A stretch of DNA of 64,000 nucleotides from Membranipora membranacea (GCA_914767715.1 OU612069.1:16427387-16491386); one strand, 5' to 3'; numbered from the stretch's first letter, positions 1-13,045 are shown. The notes: generated by a model not told the origin, from the sequence alone. Numbers and translations: made by a program.

Positions 1-276
1 TTGAGCTTGCTGTGTGAAGAGATTGGTCATAAAGTGAGAAGTGGTAGAAACACTGAAATTTTTTTATCGTTTTTGAACTTACTCAATCCTTGCTGTCAAC
101 ACTGTTGTCTGTTTGATTTTGGACTTTAAAACTTGTATGAGGCAGAACAATGCTTTACTCAATCATGTATTTAATCATCAATAGAATTAGGTAAATTCGT
201 GACCTTGGTATATATATTAAATAATCAATAAATAATCAATGGAAATCCCATTTTCATTGGGAAATCCAACTGAATC

Positions 277-357
277 CAACTTGAATTCAAGTTGTCTCCC
301 TATCACCGATGAGGAGATAATTCTAAGTTTCCTGTCATGAAACTTAGAATTATCTCC
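277..357. repeat. Two adjacent perfect inverted repeats
   Basis: Positions 277-294 are an 18-bp perfect palindrome (CAACTTGAATTCAAGTTG). Positions 313-331 and 339-357 are 19-bp perfect inverted arms around a 7-base loop. No convincing direct repeat flanks either one. They could be ends of decayed elements or simple hairpins; no gene lies nearby. Confidence 0.6.
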
Positions 358-529
358 CAATATGTTTTGTGCGAACTATGGCTCTCAAAGCAGCTTTTTG
401 TAAAATTGTTGTTGGTTTTAAATTTTTTTTACAAGCGTTGGGTTAAAAGAATGTTTAGTGAATATCAGTCATTGTTTTATCATCTAAATATGGCCTAACT
501 GCTTGCTCTCATTGTTAGCAGGTTTTAAT

Positions 530-1270
530 GATGCTTTTTATCTGCGCCTTTGAGGTGCAAATCAAAATCTATACATCGATCAATGGTAAGACCGAGAAAC
601 TTTGCCTCTCTATTTATTTCCAGAATCGAAGAGGAATTGAAATTTAATTGAGAATAAAGCTTTGGCTATCACACTGCTTTTTAGGGGCTTTGAATATAAG
701 TTGATGGGTCTTCTCATCATAACTAAAAACAGTCTATTTGAGATGCAACATTGGTTCACTAATTGTAGTTGAGATTCCATCAACTGACTATCTGAACTAA
801 ACATTTGTTAATATCATCTACCAATAGGAGATAACTCAAATCTGGGGCTCCATAAAGAAGATTATTTATATAGGTTAAAAATATAAGAGGCCGAGGACTG
901 ACTCCACCTGGGGCACACTAATTTTCACAGTTTGTAATTGAGACTTAGTACCATATAAGGGTACAAATTGCGTCCGCTTTATTTTTATAAGGTTTTGAGA
1001 CTTTGTTGAGAAGCCAAGAAAGATCATTGTTTGATTAAAATATCATGATTAGTTGTATCAAAGTCCTTGGAAAACACCCTGAGTAATGTTTCTGGTATTA
1101 AAATTGTTGTATAATTTTTCCATTATAAAATTCATAGCATCTGTAGTGATTCTCTTGGTTCAAAAATCAAATTGTTAATCTGATAAAAGATAATTCAACT
1201 CTAAAAATTCCCTAACTTGAATAGATAGTATTTTCCCCAGGGCAGGTAAAATTGAAATCTGGCAAAAATT
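530..1270 (-). pseudogene. Degenerate CR1-like LINE reverse transcriptase fragment
   Basis: Read on the minus strand, broken frames resemble a non-LTR reverse transcriptase. Going downward there is a stretch like 'FLELNYLLSDQQFDF', then 'DFDTTNHDILI' (the position of the usual KAFDTVNH motif), then 'PQVESVLGLLYF' (PQGSVLGPLLF), then 'YLLLVDDINK' (the YADD box, with VDD in place of ADD), and 'EKTHQLIFKAPKK'. Many stops and frame changes separate these, so it is a dead fragment lacking the endonuclease. The family is inferred from motif order only. Confidence 0.6.
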
Positions 1271-2195
1271 TGTGAAGTATTTTTATCACAATTTTTGTAT
1301 AGAGGTTTTACACGAGCAATATTTAGGCAATCTCGAAAAATGGAGGTTTTGATAACTAAATTTGTAAGTTGAACGAAAGTTAGAATTAAGATAATTTTGA
1401 CATTATAACTCTACTAAATGGAATTACACGTGAACTTCATCAGTTGATGACCCTTTTAAGAAAATTGAAAGGACACTTAATCATAAAATGGTATCACATA
1501 GACTATTACTGTCATAGATAGATAGATATAAATACATAGCATATTACCTTTATTGTCAGCCACATCTGTGCCAAACTTGACCTTCACCCTTACACAGTTA
1601 AGGCTTCTTTCTCCCTTTTCCAAACAGTTGAGTATTTGGGTCTAGTTTGAGATATTGTTTGTTGTTATAAATGAAAGAGATCTCCCTGAAAAAAATTGAT
1701 TGGAATACGATTATAGAAAATTTCTATTGAGTTGCCATCCATTGGTCATTATTAGCCAACTACTCCAAATCATAGTAACGATTTGACTGACTTAGCGCTA
1801 CGATATCACATCTGGGATTTTTTCTTTAAAATGAAAGTGCCAGGATGTAGTATTGATAATGACCGATTTGCTTACATGATGCTGAAATGATTTTTGTTTT
1901 GTAAATTGATGAAATGGTGTGAAATCTTTATGAGCATTCATGTACTACCCATAGCTAATGCTGCGAAAAAAGACACCATTTAGTCACAACACAAAATTGA
2001 TTTGGAAGATAACAAATAGAAGTGATTAGAGTAACGATCGAGCACTGAGGAGAGGCCAAGAAATTAGGCCACTTTGTTCCCATTTTTCAGAGTTTGGTTC
2101 AAGAGAATATCCAAACATTTATACCTGTGTTAGAGGCCAGCCCATACAAAGGCTGAACAAAGACAAACACATCTTAAAGTCAGGCGGTGAAGGGA
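1271..2195. other. No gene seen
   Basis: AT-rich sequence with a short GATA run near 1515-1530. I see no coding exon or clear repeat unit here. Confidence 0.5.
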
Positions 2196-2255
2196 ATGTT
2201 TTTATGACTGTTCTTTGGTAAATTACAAATCCGAATACCATTGAAATTGCATAGG

Positions 2256-2405
2256 CTACAACCACTCACATTTAGTATGGCATGGTCGGCCCCCCTCAGT
2301 ATAATACCAATGACCTTCATTATGATCTGCTGATTGAATGTTTGTATCATTAAGGACCCGCTCTCCAGGCTCAAGGGTTATTGAACATTCCCCATACTGG
2401 ATCAC
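2256..2405 (-). pseudogene. Decayed exon E of an unrecognised duplicated gene (left copy)
   Basis: The minus-strand frame contains 'ITLEPGERVLNDTNIQSADH' and 'WYYTEGG', matching the right-arm exon at 25879-26022. Where the right copy has the acceptor ...GTTGCAG, this copy has ...GTTACAA, so the acceptor is lost. The pattern Cys, 'LEPGERV', then 'WYYT' faintly suggests an immunoglobulin-like ectodomain, but I cannot name the family. Confidence 0.5.
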
Positions 2406-2805
2406 AGGAATTGTAACAGAACGTTGAACTTCAAAACATTTTTTGAGAGACAAATTTGAGTGTTACAAACAGTTCGCATGCTATTTTTGTGTCGAAATTG
2501 ATGATGATCACAATGAAATCAGTATTTCAGAGCGAAAAATCTCTCTAATGTTTAAACATTCACGATACAAGACAATTTGCATGAAATTCGCGTGACGAAG
2601 AGTCTTTTACATACCTAGACCAATTTTCATTGCATCGGAATTAAAAGGGGCCCCTTGGCAGCGTCTAAAATACACCCATGTCTAGCTGCAACCTCAAAAA
2701 CATGCCTATGTTGATGAAGGCTAGTGATGATGCGCCTACACTTCCCTTCCCACAATACCACTCATACTGAGCTCCTATTGATTATCCATTGAACATAAGT
2801 CATGT

Positions 2806-3925
2806 GATCTATGAGTTATAATGGCGAGGTTGAGGTATAGTAACGGCATCGGCGAGTTTTCTTAAAATTCGTATGGTTGGATAGGAAATAAGTAACTTAT
2901 AAGTACACAAAAAAAATTTTGAAATATTTTGAGTTGTTCATATTTTATCGCTAATTTCATTATTTACTACAAATACTACGAAACAGAGCGTGGGAAATAT
3001 GTTTATGAATGAAAACACTCACCCATCGTGCATAGCGCAACGCGTCATACCAGAAGTGTGTATAATTGATTGATGTTTACTACTGATCACAATATTAGGT
3101 GTTGATTCAACCATGCTTATTACAGATGCAATATCATATCATTTGCAGTTCGTCCCGCAAATCCGCTGTAAAGTTGGCTTGTTGACATGGATGATAGAAC
3201 TATGCAAGAGAAAACAAGTCCTTCAGCTTGGTATATTTTTATTGTTTTCTTAAGCAGTCCAAAAAAGTTGGTTTGTCATAGCTTTTGGACATGATTTTAT
3301 AGAGGAATTTAACAATAACTTGTCAACTTGAACACAGTCAATTGGAATAAATATGCAAAATTTAACAAGTAACGATATTTACAGGATTCATCACCTAAAT
3401 CACATATTTGATTATCATGTGTGATTATGGATATTCGTAATAATAACTTTGAGTGCAGCCACACAACCTGGTAATAATAAATACCGCTAGACCCACCCTC
3501 CCCTATAAATACTATAATACGAATACAAGTGTAAATAGTGCATATAAATTTAGAAATACTCTCTACTAGTAATATGTCTATAGATAATATGTAACAGTGA
3601 AATAAATATTATCTAATAATATAAGTTAATAAATACGTGATCATATAAATGCGCAAAGGATGGAATGTTTATCTGATTAGAAGTAAGTTAGTATAAATAA
3701 CACTATAATATAAATTTAGTAAGTTAGATAAGAATAACAGTCTGGAATTCGCAGTCAGTGTCATAGTCACAGTCAATGTAAAATACATATACTACAATAA
3801 AATAAATAATAAATAAATATCGATCATACATCTACATCCCATAAGTACATATACACAAATTACTAGGTTAGATTTACCACTCGAGGTTGTGGTGCTTCAA
3901 ATAAAGATAATATTACCAAATAATC
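2806..3925. other. No gene seen; AT-rich
   Basis: Very AT-rich sequence without a supported exon. The 3481-3840 part is rich in short TAAATA-type runs. Confidence 0.45.
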
Positions 3926-3928
3926 ACA

Positions 3929-4614
3929 TCACTTTAAACAAACCAAACACTTTCTCAACCCACCACGGCGTTTCATCGGAAAAACGATTTCGGGCAAAAT
4001 AGCACCAAAATAAAAATTTCGTAAATTATCAAACATTTTCTCTCTAAAAAAATCTTCTTCTCTCACGACCTTTATGTAGGCAAAGTCTTCCACGCCGGCA
4101 ACAACTAGCAAACAGTATGGTAAGTTAAAAATGTGTAGAAGACCTTGGATCTGGTAGAAATAATTGTGTCTCTTGCTAAGTTGGGGTCTGCAGATTGTGA
4201 TAAAGAGTTGGCCTCACTGGCTGCCTTCCCTGATTGAAACAGGCTATATGGTACCTTGTACTCAAGTAAAAATTTTTCATTTTTCAGATTTGCAATACCA
4301 TCAGGTGATCCAGCTAAAAATTTGTGTTTCTTGTCTGCAGTCAGTGAGGGGTGCTCAATCTTTATCACTGGATACTTTAATTTAACGTCTTCCTCGATCT
4401 TCGCCTCCATATTTTGACCATATCTGGTTGCCTCGTTGCCATTGAATGACGAGTAGAGGAGGCTCTTCAATAGGTTCGAGGGGTCTTCTGTCTGTATAAC
4501 AGAAATACAGCATGAAGTTTTGTCAATTTGATTATAATGACAATTTTTTACATGGTAATGATAAAATTCCATTATTTTTCTATCCAAAAGGTATTGTTGT
4601 GTTTGAGGTGACAA
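3929..4614 (-). pseudogene. YqaJ-like exonuclease domain from a transposable element, frameshifted
   Basis: The first minus-strand frame (4614 to 4105) has the YqaJ/lambda-exonuclease pattern: 'RYGQNMEAKIEEDVKLKYP', then 'FLAGSPDGI' and 'LLEYKVPYS'. These correspond to the GxSPDG and E-x-K catalytic motifs of the family. After a stop, a second frame (4111 to 3929) continues with the family's usual C-terminus, 'REEDFFREKMFDNLRNFYF' and 'LPEIV'. The frame change near 4105-4115 marks it as broken. In animals such domains are mostly carried by transposons. It lies in the mirrored position of the transposon ORF at 23.8-24.9 kb, so both may derive from one element. Confidence 0.65.
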
Positions 4615-4639
4615 TGCAGGTTTATATGTTGAGGATTAA

Positions 4640-5500
4640 ATCAACAGATATATAATACATATATATATCATAAGAATACCATAGTTTAGAAGGAAATTCA
4701 GTTTTTAAAATGTGGTTATAACCCATCATGTCACATGACTTATGCTCAGTTATTAGCCAATATGAGCTCAGTATGAATGGCGTAGGCGCCTCATCACTAG
4801 CCTTCATCAAATGATGCATGTTTTTTGTATGGTGAACCCTCGGGACCTTTAAGCAAAGCGACATCTACCTGTGAAATAAAACTGATTATTAATGATGAAT
4901 GGAAAATCATATCGATCATGTTAAATCCCCTACACTACTTTTATGCGTTGGAAGCATAGTCGATCTCAGCTGTGCAAGAGAGTAATCCCGATTGATGGTA
5001 TGCTCCACCCTTTTGATCATTGCAGTACCAGCTCACTACTGTCAAATAATATAAATTTAAATCAAAATTAAATTAAATTCAAATTCAAATCAAAATAAAT
5101 TCAAATTTTTTCATATAAATTTAAAAAATATAGGTTTTCATTGACAGATGGCAATGTAAAAATGTTAAAAAAACTTCATCCATCAACTTTTATGCAGATT
5201 GAAATGTTTATTTGTTGGACTGGTACAGCAATATGCATGGATACCTCATAGATGAGAAGAAGGATAGTTTCTTACATTGTACATCATTTTAACTAAAAAA
5301 CCGCTGTCAAATTTGCAGCCAACAGGTGTCTGAAAATAAATTCCTGTGTTGAACACAGACAAATTCACAAATCTGTGACAAAAACAATTAGTTGAAACAA
5401 GTGAAAAATTTGAGATGATCCAAAAAATAAATTAAAAATAATAATAATATATTGTTGCTTACTTTGTGAAATGATGTGTTTTTGGTTACTTTGCAAAATC
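4640..5500. other. Arm-associated repeat, no gene seen
   Basis: Around 4740-4830 lies a sequence containing 'AGCTCAGTATGAATGGCG' and 'ATCACTAGCCTTCATCAA'. It recurs at 2700-2790, 20950-20990 and 25500-25620. Positions 5040-5115 are a low-complexity AAATTCAAAT-type run. No coding exon is seen. Confidence 0.5.
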
Positions 5501-5526
5501 GTACATAATGTGTGCCTATAACTTAC

Positions 5527-7166
5527 AAGGCATAGGTGAAATAGATGACTCCTGAGTGCTATCATCACAGCCCCTTTCTTTATCATTATGTCTAAAACCG
5601 ATCTCTTGGACCTGCAGATCATGTCTAGCATTTACATAAAGACCAGTGTCATTATGTATGTCGCATCTCAAAAATATAATCCCTCCGTTATATGTTGTGT
5701 TATGGCAGAACATGAATCCTGAAAATAAAACATTTGTGATGAATTAAAGCAATGTTATTGTTATCTTGAGTCTTTTATCACTGAAAGTTAATGGCAATCT
5801 TCAACATCACAAAATTTTGCTTAGAATCGATCCTCCCAGGTATGACTTGAGAGTTTGGCGGGACAAAGATTTAATGAATGGTCATTACTAAGAACCTGTT
5901 GAGTTTACAGGTCAAAATGAGATATGTAAATGAGTTCAAGATTGATTAGTCTTAATGTGTTAGTAAGGCCAAACATACCAATACTAACTTTACAAATGGT
6001 TGAGGACGAATTGGTAGAATTTGATATTTTATGAAGTCAAACAACCTGGGGATAGGGAATAAATGGAAATATGATAACATATCCCAATCTTCCTGTAAAG
6101 CAACAGAATGCATATAATTTGAATTAAGTTTTAATATTACAATTGATAGTACACTATACCCATTGGAAAAAACTAGACGAAATGCAGTATTTATACCTGG
6201 AGGGCCTTGGTGATCCTTTCCCCCTTGCCGATACTGCCAAAACACATCACTATCACTGAGTAATGCACAAGAGGCGCTCATTCCTCATGAAAACATCGAT
6301 GGCAGCATCTCCCCTCATCTCCCCACTGGTAAACGTGTGTATGCGTGGATGTGCTGCAAGCATGAAAAAGGGAGATTGAAATGATCATCAGCATCTATTA
6401 TGGCAACCACTGTTCAAATCACTCTGTATCAAACACGCTGTACAGTCTTCTATTTATAGTTCCTTGTAGCAGTAAACCATGGTGTTCAACCTTGTTCAGT
6501 TGTAACGTTAACGGTTGTAATTCATATTCTAATTACCATAGTACATTGTACAAATATAATGCACTGGATTGTGCGACAAACTGGTATGCGCTATGCGGTG
6601 ATAACTAACACAAAGGCGAAGCCTAACAGCAAATGTATCATGAGCGTTTGGATATTATCAATATATCAGTTCTACCTAGCATCAGTCAATTTGATAATCA
6701 ATATTTTCCATGAAATGATGGAACAAGGCACATACAGTTTATTCCTCTTAATTCAGACTTTATTATAATTAAGAATTACCAAAAAAAATCTTTTCATCTA
6801 AATGGCATTGGATTATTGTGCCACTTTATTCAGACTTTACTTAATTGGAACAAAATTTGTTGGTCCCAAGAGGTTTGAATTAAGTGGAGTGCACTGTGCA
6901 GTACTCATAACTTACATGGATATTGAGTAGGGACTACATTTGAAATGTAGAGGTCCTCGGTTGTTTTTTCCCGGGCAAGACACATGACAAAACTGGAGTG
7001 CTGATGACCTTTATTTATTTCAGGATGAGGTTTTGAATCAATTGGACCAGGATGAATTTTTAACTTTAGAGACCTTGGTATTTCGTTGCCCAATCGTCAT
7101 TCCTGATTTCCTGCAATGTTCCATCATACCAATACCATCTGAGCCAGTTGAATGTGTCTCCAGGTC
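5527..7166 (-). pseudogene. Decayed multi-exon gene of unknown family, left copy
   Basis: Three exon-like blocks with GT-AG borders: C (7166-6916), A (6325-6197) and B (5718-5527). Block C carries 'WLRWYWYDGTLQEIRNDDW' and, after a one-base frame change, 'HSSFVMCLAREKTTEDLYIS'. Block A carries 'LLSDSDVFW'. Block B is fully open with 'FLRCDIHNDTGLYVNARHDL' and several Cys, then the donor GTAAGT. Trp/Cys spacing suggests secreted or Ig-like modules; the family is not recognised. Damage in C and a 2-bp indel plus a stop in A, relative to the right copy, make it a pseudogene. Confidence 0.55.
6735..6896. mobile_element. Small TA-flanked MITE (Tc1/mariner-pogo type)
   Basis: Starts TA-CAGTTTATTCC and ends GGAGTGCACTG, with 'TTAATTCAGACTTTATT' motifs facing inward at both sides. 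Related copies lie at 38949-39124 and, in the mirrored right-arm position, from 17201. Short CAGTG ends beside TA are typical of Tc1/mariner-pogo derived MITEs. It has no coding capacity. Confidence 0.5.
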
Positions 7167-8624
7167 CTGTTCAAACCATACCATTGAAATATGTTAACAC
7201 CGGTAAAGATAAACATTCAACTATATCTTGTCAGTTACACCAAGGGCTGGTGAAATAAATTAGATACCCAGTGGGCAAGATATTGTGTTAGCTTGATTGC
7301 TACAACATGACACCACATGGTATCCTGAAGGAAAAATAATCCCTTCTATCACAGGGTAGTGTCGCCAATAAACCATCTAGCTATTAAGAGTCAACCCCAA
7401 TGCGACAACGGTAGAAACGTGATCACTCCAATATTTCAATGTAAAAATGGTTGTACTTCTAGTAGACAGTTACACTAATAGGAATTATGGTTGGGCATTT
7501 ATTTGTGCAAAATGCTAATGCTGATCTACGACTCAACATCAAAGTTCTGTAGCACCACCAAACTCAAAATCGTGTTGTACGTGGACTTAAAAATCCAAGT
7601 ATCAAAATTACTATGTTCAAAAAGGTCCTATGTGGCAGACTGAGACTGTTTCTCAATTTTGAAGTCAGGAGCGAGCTTCATCTATTTCAATGTAAGACGC
7701 CCTCACCATCATTGTTTGCAAATTTTCAGACCTCAAACAACAGTCATCAATACGTTAAAGGTGCTTGTTGTGAATTTGACCAGAGGATAGCATGGTCAAG
7801 CTGTGAATTGAGGCAACCTTTGTCTAATCGAAACCATTGTTTATGTTTTTATTTCTATATTACTATACCTTCATAATCCATTTTAACGTGTGGCTGATTG
7901 AGTCAATTAAGTTCTTTTTTCAGAAGTTAACTTCTTTGTTCAGAAGGTTATATCATAGTTTACTGCATTGCACATTGAATTAAGGGAGTTGTACGCTGGT
8001 ATTCAACATGTAAGGATGTGCTTTTGGTACTGTGCTGGAGAGGCGAGAATTGTAATGATAAATATCTAAATCTGCAAATACAGAAACTATTCGAATATCA
8101 GCACCGCGTGGCACAGCAGAGTATCAATACCATAACAGTGCTGGTTTATTAAAATATATACAGCCAACACGTCATTTACAATGTTTTGTCAGATAGTTTC
8201 TACCCTGTGACGAAAGGATCATTTTGTTCACATTTGTTGTCGATGACATTATGGGGATATTATGGGATAATTATGAATTGATTAGTTGTTTTGTGACAAA
8301 ACTGACATCAGACAGGAGTCATTTCACTAATAGATGTTGATTCAGCGAAGGCAGAACATTTTTTTTAGATGCATGATTCTAAACACATCGTCACAACCTA
8401 GGTTCACCACAGCATCACAACTAGTTTCAAAGATTCCTTGTAGAACCTCTTTAAATTGCAGATTTCGGAATATTTACATTTACAATCCCTTGAAAAAGAC
8501 AATCTACACAAAACATGAAACAAGTTAATATGTCAATCTACTGGGAATAGTCAGAGTTACTCATCCTCATAAGTGATGCTTTATTAAAGCGAGTTATCAC
8601 TATCACATTGCTCAAATACATGAC

Positions 8625-8755
8625 TCTCTTGGTCTTTCGATTAGACAAAATTGCTCCCAAATTGCTCACTCAGAATGTATATAGTTAAATCACTAAGTGA
8701 GAGATGTATGAGCAACACTCTAGCAGGTCTCACTTACTCACTGAGTGAGAGTGGC
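8625..8755 (+). repeat. Dispersed repeat with CACTGAGTGAG hairpins
   Basis: Contains 'GGTCTTTCGATTAGACAAA', then 'ATGTATATAGTT', then 'CACTGAGTGAG' palindromes. Similar copies lie at 16195-16330 (reverse, mirrored arm) and 52236-52352 (in the leader region of the kinase gene). It is non-coding and probably a small non-autonomous element. Confidence 0.55.
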
Positions 8756-8756
8756 T

Positions 8757-9010
8757 CAGGAGTAGGAGGTGGCTCAGTGGTTAGAGCGCCGATCCTTCAG
8801 CATGCAAGTGTTGAAGGTCATGGGTTCGAACTCCACTGCAGTCCACTGACTACTGGGAGTTGTTGGACCCCCAGGTGTGCTCCGACCTTGCTCCGACCTG
8901 CCTACAAACTAGGAGCAAATTGGCGCAGACATTGCAGTCTCGCCCTTAATGCACACTATTTCGCCGCCACGATGTGGTGAGTGACTAACCATTAGGATTT
9001 TTTTAACCAA
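8757..9010 (+). mobile_element. tRNA-derived SINE (family A)
   Basis: A box A-like TGGCTCAGTGGTTAGAGC (from 8770) is followed by the box B-like GGGTTCGAACTCC (8822-8834), as in pol III promoters of tRNA-derived SINEs, then a ~150-bp non-tRNA body. The homologous right-arm site near 16,190 runs straight through without it, so this is a private insertion of the left arm. A second, degraded copy sits at 55205-55435. Confidence 0.8.
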
Positions 9011-9379
9011 CAGAATAGATTGTGATTTTTACTGTATCTTTCTAGAGACCCCCCTGGTTGCTTGTGACCACGCGCCTGTGCATATTATCAATAAAATAAT
9101 CTTGTGCCAGCGATTGAACTGATAAATATATTATTGAACTGATTTAGAATATAAAGTTTCACATCATTGTTATGCACTTTATTTAAAATAGAATGTATAA
9201 TACTGCATGTGTCATGACAAATTGCAAAACCTTTTAAATGGTCTGTGCAAAGCTTGATGTACTTAAAAGATTATCGTAGTTATCGCTAGAACTTGTAACT
9301 CTCTTAATATTCACATTTTTAAACTAATTGATAGTCTCTCAAGGATTTTAAATTGTGAATTGTGAATGCTAGAGTAAAA

Positions 9380-10480
9380 GAAAGCAATAGTATGCTACAA
9401 AGTCGAATAAACTTGAATTTCCATAGAGGAATCAATGATCACCCTTGAATGTTTACACAAATGGAGACAGCTTGCCTCTACATGTAATCTTGATGTGTCA
9501 TGTTGTTTAAACTGAATTAAATAAGTTATGTCATGATTAGTAAAGATGTAATAAAGATTAAACATCGGCAGTTTGTCATGAGTGCAAGTGGTCCTTGTCA
9601 CAAAGGTATCATAGTTTGAATTAAGATATATTTGACCTCACCGGTAAATCCAAAAACCAGAACCAGTTTGAGTACCTGCATCCTAGTTGACTACCAGCTT
9701 CAATACTACTTTCAACTGCTAATTAATTGCACAGCATCATGAATGAATTCCTATCGTTGGGAATTTAGTTAAGCATTGCTTGAGAACAGAATGTAAGTGT
9801 TGCAGCACATGTTTCTTATAAAGTCTATTAGACTCTGGGAAAACAATGAATTCAATATTGTAAAAATTTTTTTCTTAACTTTATTCGATTTTGTTTTACC
9901 GTTTTTAAACTTTATTTTTTCATCATGATAACTAAATTATTGAATTTCATTGTTTGATAGATAAATGTAATAACTTCTGACGAAAAAATGAAGCTCAATT
10001 ACTTAGCGAGGATATAAGGTGTCCTTTTTTCCTCTTTTTTTTTAACAATTTTATTTGCAGTCTATTTCATTCAAGTAGCGGAAGGTTTTCCAAATAGTGC
10101 CAAAAAATAATAAAAAGGAAAAGGAAAGAAGGAAAAATAAAAAACCTTGAGAATAAATATAAGTCGAAATGGAATAGATTATTTGCACAACTACAAGAAA
10201 AAATTCCAAAAAATGTAATGATATTTATTATAGTATTACATAAGTTCAAGTTTATCTTCGCATTTGCAATATGATGTTGATAAAAGTGTATCCTTATAGT
10301 GATTGGCAGAAATAGCTGAAAGCGGAGATTATTTTAATGTGTGACAGTAAAAAAGAGGAATTGGCGCGCTTTTGGGACATATATAGTTTAGGCCTGAAAG
10401 AAGTGTTGTAGCAAAAAAATATTCTACTGTGATCTCTGAATGAACAATAAAAAAGAGGGTGTGTCAGGTCATCAGCCCAG
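9380..10480. repeat. Repeat blocks shared four-fold around the palindrome centre
   Basis: Positions 9380-9800 match 14370-14760 and 15240-15640 in reverse. Positions 9950-10480 match 11420-11800 directly and 13440-13840 and 14760-15170 in reverse. The region near the symmetry axis therefore contains nested duplications. Short open frames here are shadows of these repeats. Confidence 0.65.
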
Positions 10481-10699
10481 ATTGTTGTAGCATTTATAGC
10501 TGGTGCTATGTCATTTCTTTCCCAATTTTTTTTGTAAAATGGGGTGTCTTCGGCATATATTACGACTTTTAAATCATCAACATCATGTTCATTAACATAA
10601 AAACGCCACAGGATTGGGAGTTATCTGTGAATGCTTCCAGCGATCAGGGACAGATCTAAACATACAGTTCATCCAGTATACGAGTATTCTCTTTCCCTC

Positions 10700-11210
10700 A
10701 GAGTGAATCTAAGGCTAACCGCTGCCCAGGTCTGGAACATCTGTTAGTCTCCAAATGTACAGTCTCTCCGCCGACAGCTTCAGTTTTATACCCAGCTGAT
10801 GGTGGAGTCGCTTGGCCTTCTCTGGTAACATTTTCTGGTTTTACTTTTGGTAACTAGTTTGATGGTACCCACAATGCCTTGCTGTTCTGCTCACTGTTGT
10901 CTTTCTCACCTTTATAGCGTCTCTTGCTGAGAACTACAGCTTTTTTTGTGCACCTCCTCTCGAGCTTTCATCAAATTCAGGATTGAGTCTGATATCCACA
11001 GAGGCCGGTTACTCCTAACAGTATTGCTCCAAGTCCCAACATTTTTTTCAGGAGAGTGCTTGTCAAGTGGACCAGTAAATGTCTTGACGCATTGCAGTAA
11101 GCTTTACATCGCACATTGTCAATTCTCATCAAGCTCGCACCAAGTCTTGAAGCTACTCAATTTTCTGCCAGTAAACCTGCTGCCTTTCACGAGCGCCCCA
11201 TGATGCTCGG
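10700..11210 (-). pseudogene. LINE linker-region fragment (left arm)
   Basis: Reverse-complement counterpart of 14045-14340. On the minus strand broken frames read like the segment between endonuclease and reverse transcriptase of a LINE, with 'LSPEKNVGTW' and 'NRPLWISD'. No motif-complete domain remains. Confidence 0.4.
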
Positions 11211-12215
11211 TTGGTGTTTGAGAGTTAGTTATCTTTGACCATGGTTTTCTACTTGAGGCAGTGTACCAACCGGCTCATGTGCATAGTTATTTACATCGTT
11301 ATTATCTCAAATCACGTTGTATTCCTTCTTAGTTCAGTGTAATTTCATACCCCACTCAGTATGGACAGAAGATTGATGTAAATATGCTTAGGTGTGTTGC
11401 AGGACATCTTTCACGCATGGTTCGATAAATAAATCTAATAACTTCTGACGAAAAAACAAGTTAAATTAGCTTCAACTATTTAATAAGTTTTAAATAAATA
11501 GCAAGGACATAGATCTTACATAAGTTCAAGTTTATCCTTGCATCTGCAGTATGATGTTGATTAAGGTGAACGCTTACAGTGTTTGGTAAAAAAAAATAGA
11601 AAAAGCGAAGATTGTTAAAATGTGACATGGATAAAGGGAAAGTGATTTGGCAAACTTTTGGGACATACATAGTTAAGGTGTCTAAGTAGTGATGTATGTA
11701 GCAAGAAGATGTTCTACCATGATTTCAATAAACAATAAAAAAGAGGGTGTGTCAGCGTCAGGTCATCAGCTCGGTACAAAAATAAAATCGTATATGTAGG
11801 GTAAACTTAAAAACTTCAGCCTTCCTCCATAACATAGGCCTGGTAAATGGTCATTATAGCCGACTGCTGTATTCTTTCAAAGCGCATTATGTCACTTAAG
11901 TCATTTAACAATAAAAACCAAATCAATATGCTGGCCCCCTTCTTTTAAAAATTAGACTTATTTGGAGGGAGCAATCATCATTTGAAGCTACAGGATTGTT
12001 ATAGGTATGCCAGTGATTTCAGGTATATAGGCGTCAAGAGCCATTTGGTTTTTTTCAGCCAAATCCATTGTAGCATTTATAGCTGGTGCCATGTCACTTC
12101 TTACATTTCCAAACTTTTTGTAGAAGGTAGTTTTCTTCAGCAAATCTTAGGGCTTTATAATCATCAACATCAAGATAATTTACATAAAAACTTCATGTTA
12201 TAGTCAGAAAGTTAC

Positions 12216-13045
12216 TTGTGATAAAGTTGTGTCAGATTTGCATTGTTAAAAGATTCAATGTTCTACTTGGCATGAATAATTGGTGGTGGAAAAAGTGCCT
12301 TCCATCTGATCTGCATAAATATCCCAAGACAGTTTGCCAGGAGACAGCAAAATAGTGGATTCTCATCAATGATAGTCATATCCGGGTGATATATGGGTTT
12401 ACTGTGACTGTCATGATTATAATTGACACTTTCTCAATACCAAGGAGCTTGAAGAAGAGGCGAGGATTATCCTACCATAACCAGATATTGATCACCGCCT
12501 CATCACGCTTAGTAACATGAGTGGGCGGAAAGTTCTGAGTGCATTGCACTGAAGGGTTTCCCTAACTGATACAGACAAAGTATGCAGATAATCTTCATTC
12601 AGCTCATAATAAGCAATGAATGGTAACTGATTCTCAAGCATTCCTTAGCAACATTCACCTCTTCCATCTCCTAATTACTGACCCCACCAACATAGAATTG
12701 GTTAGCTTTATTTTGAAGATTCTCAGCAAATTTAATCACCTTAATCATCTACATCGTGAAGATAACTGGGTCCAGCGTTGAGGTCTCTGCCATAAACTAT
12801 GTTTATTCAAACACTAGTAAATCCCCCTATGTTACTCCCAACATAAAGATCTCAATAATTTGCGCTGATAATACAGATAAGCTATTCTGATTGAAAACAA
12901 CTCAGATTAGGAATTAACGTTCGTGAACGGCAGCAGGTTGACTGGTGGAAGATGAGTAGCTTAAAGACTTGGTGACATATATACATGTTGATGTATACTG
13001 GATTAGATCTGTCCCTGATCAATGGGAGTGTGCACAGATAATTCC
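12216..13045. other. Spacer of the inverted duplication
   Basis: About 0.8 kb between the innermost matching blocks. No gene and no internal symmetry detected by eye. Confidence 0.5.

Larger units (their letters stand above)
2196..12215. repeat. Left arm of a ~24-kb inverted duplication
   Basis: Blocks in this arm reappear reverse-complemented between 13.05 and 26.06 kb in mirrored order. Pairs I matched by eye: 12050-12200 with 13050-13205; 11210-11790 with 13440-14040; 10930-11210 with 14050-14340; 9380-9800 with 14370-14760 and again 15240-15640; 8300-8750 with 16190-16700; 6916-7166 with 16936-17186; 6197-6325 with 17369-17498; 5527-5718 with 20437-20635; 2200-2800 with 25500-26060. The arms differ by many substitutions and by private insertions, so this is an old duplication and not a simple assembly fold-back. 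Confidence 0.8.

Noticed and set aside
8770-8834. Possible functional tRNA gene
   Set aside because: Box A and box B are present, but the sequence does not close a full acceptor stem and continues into a SINE body with a second degraded copy at 55.2 kb.
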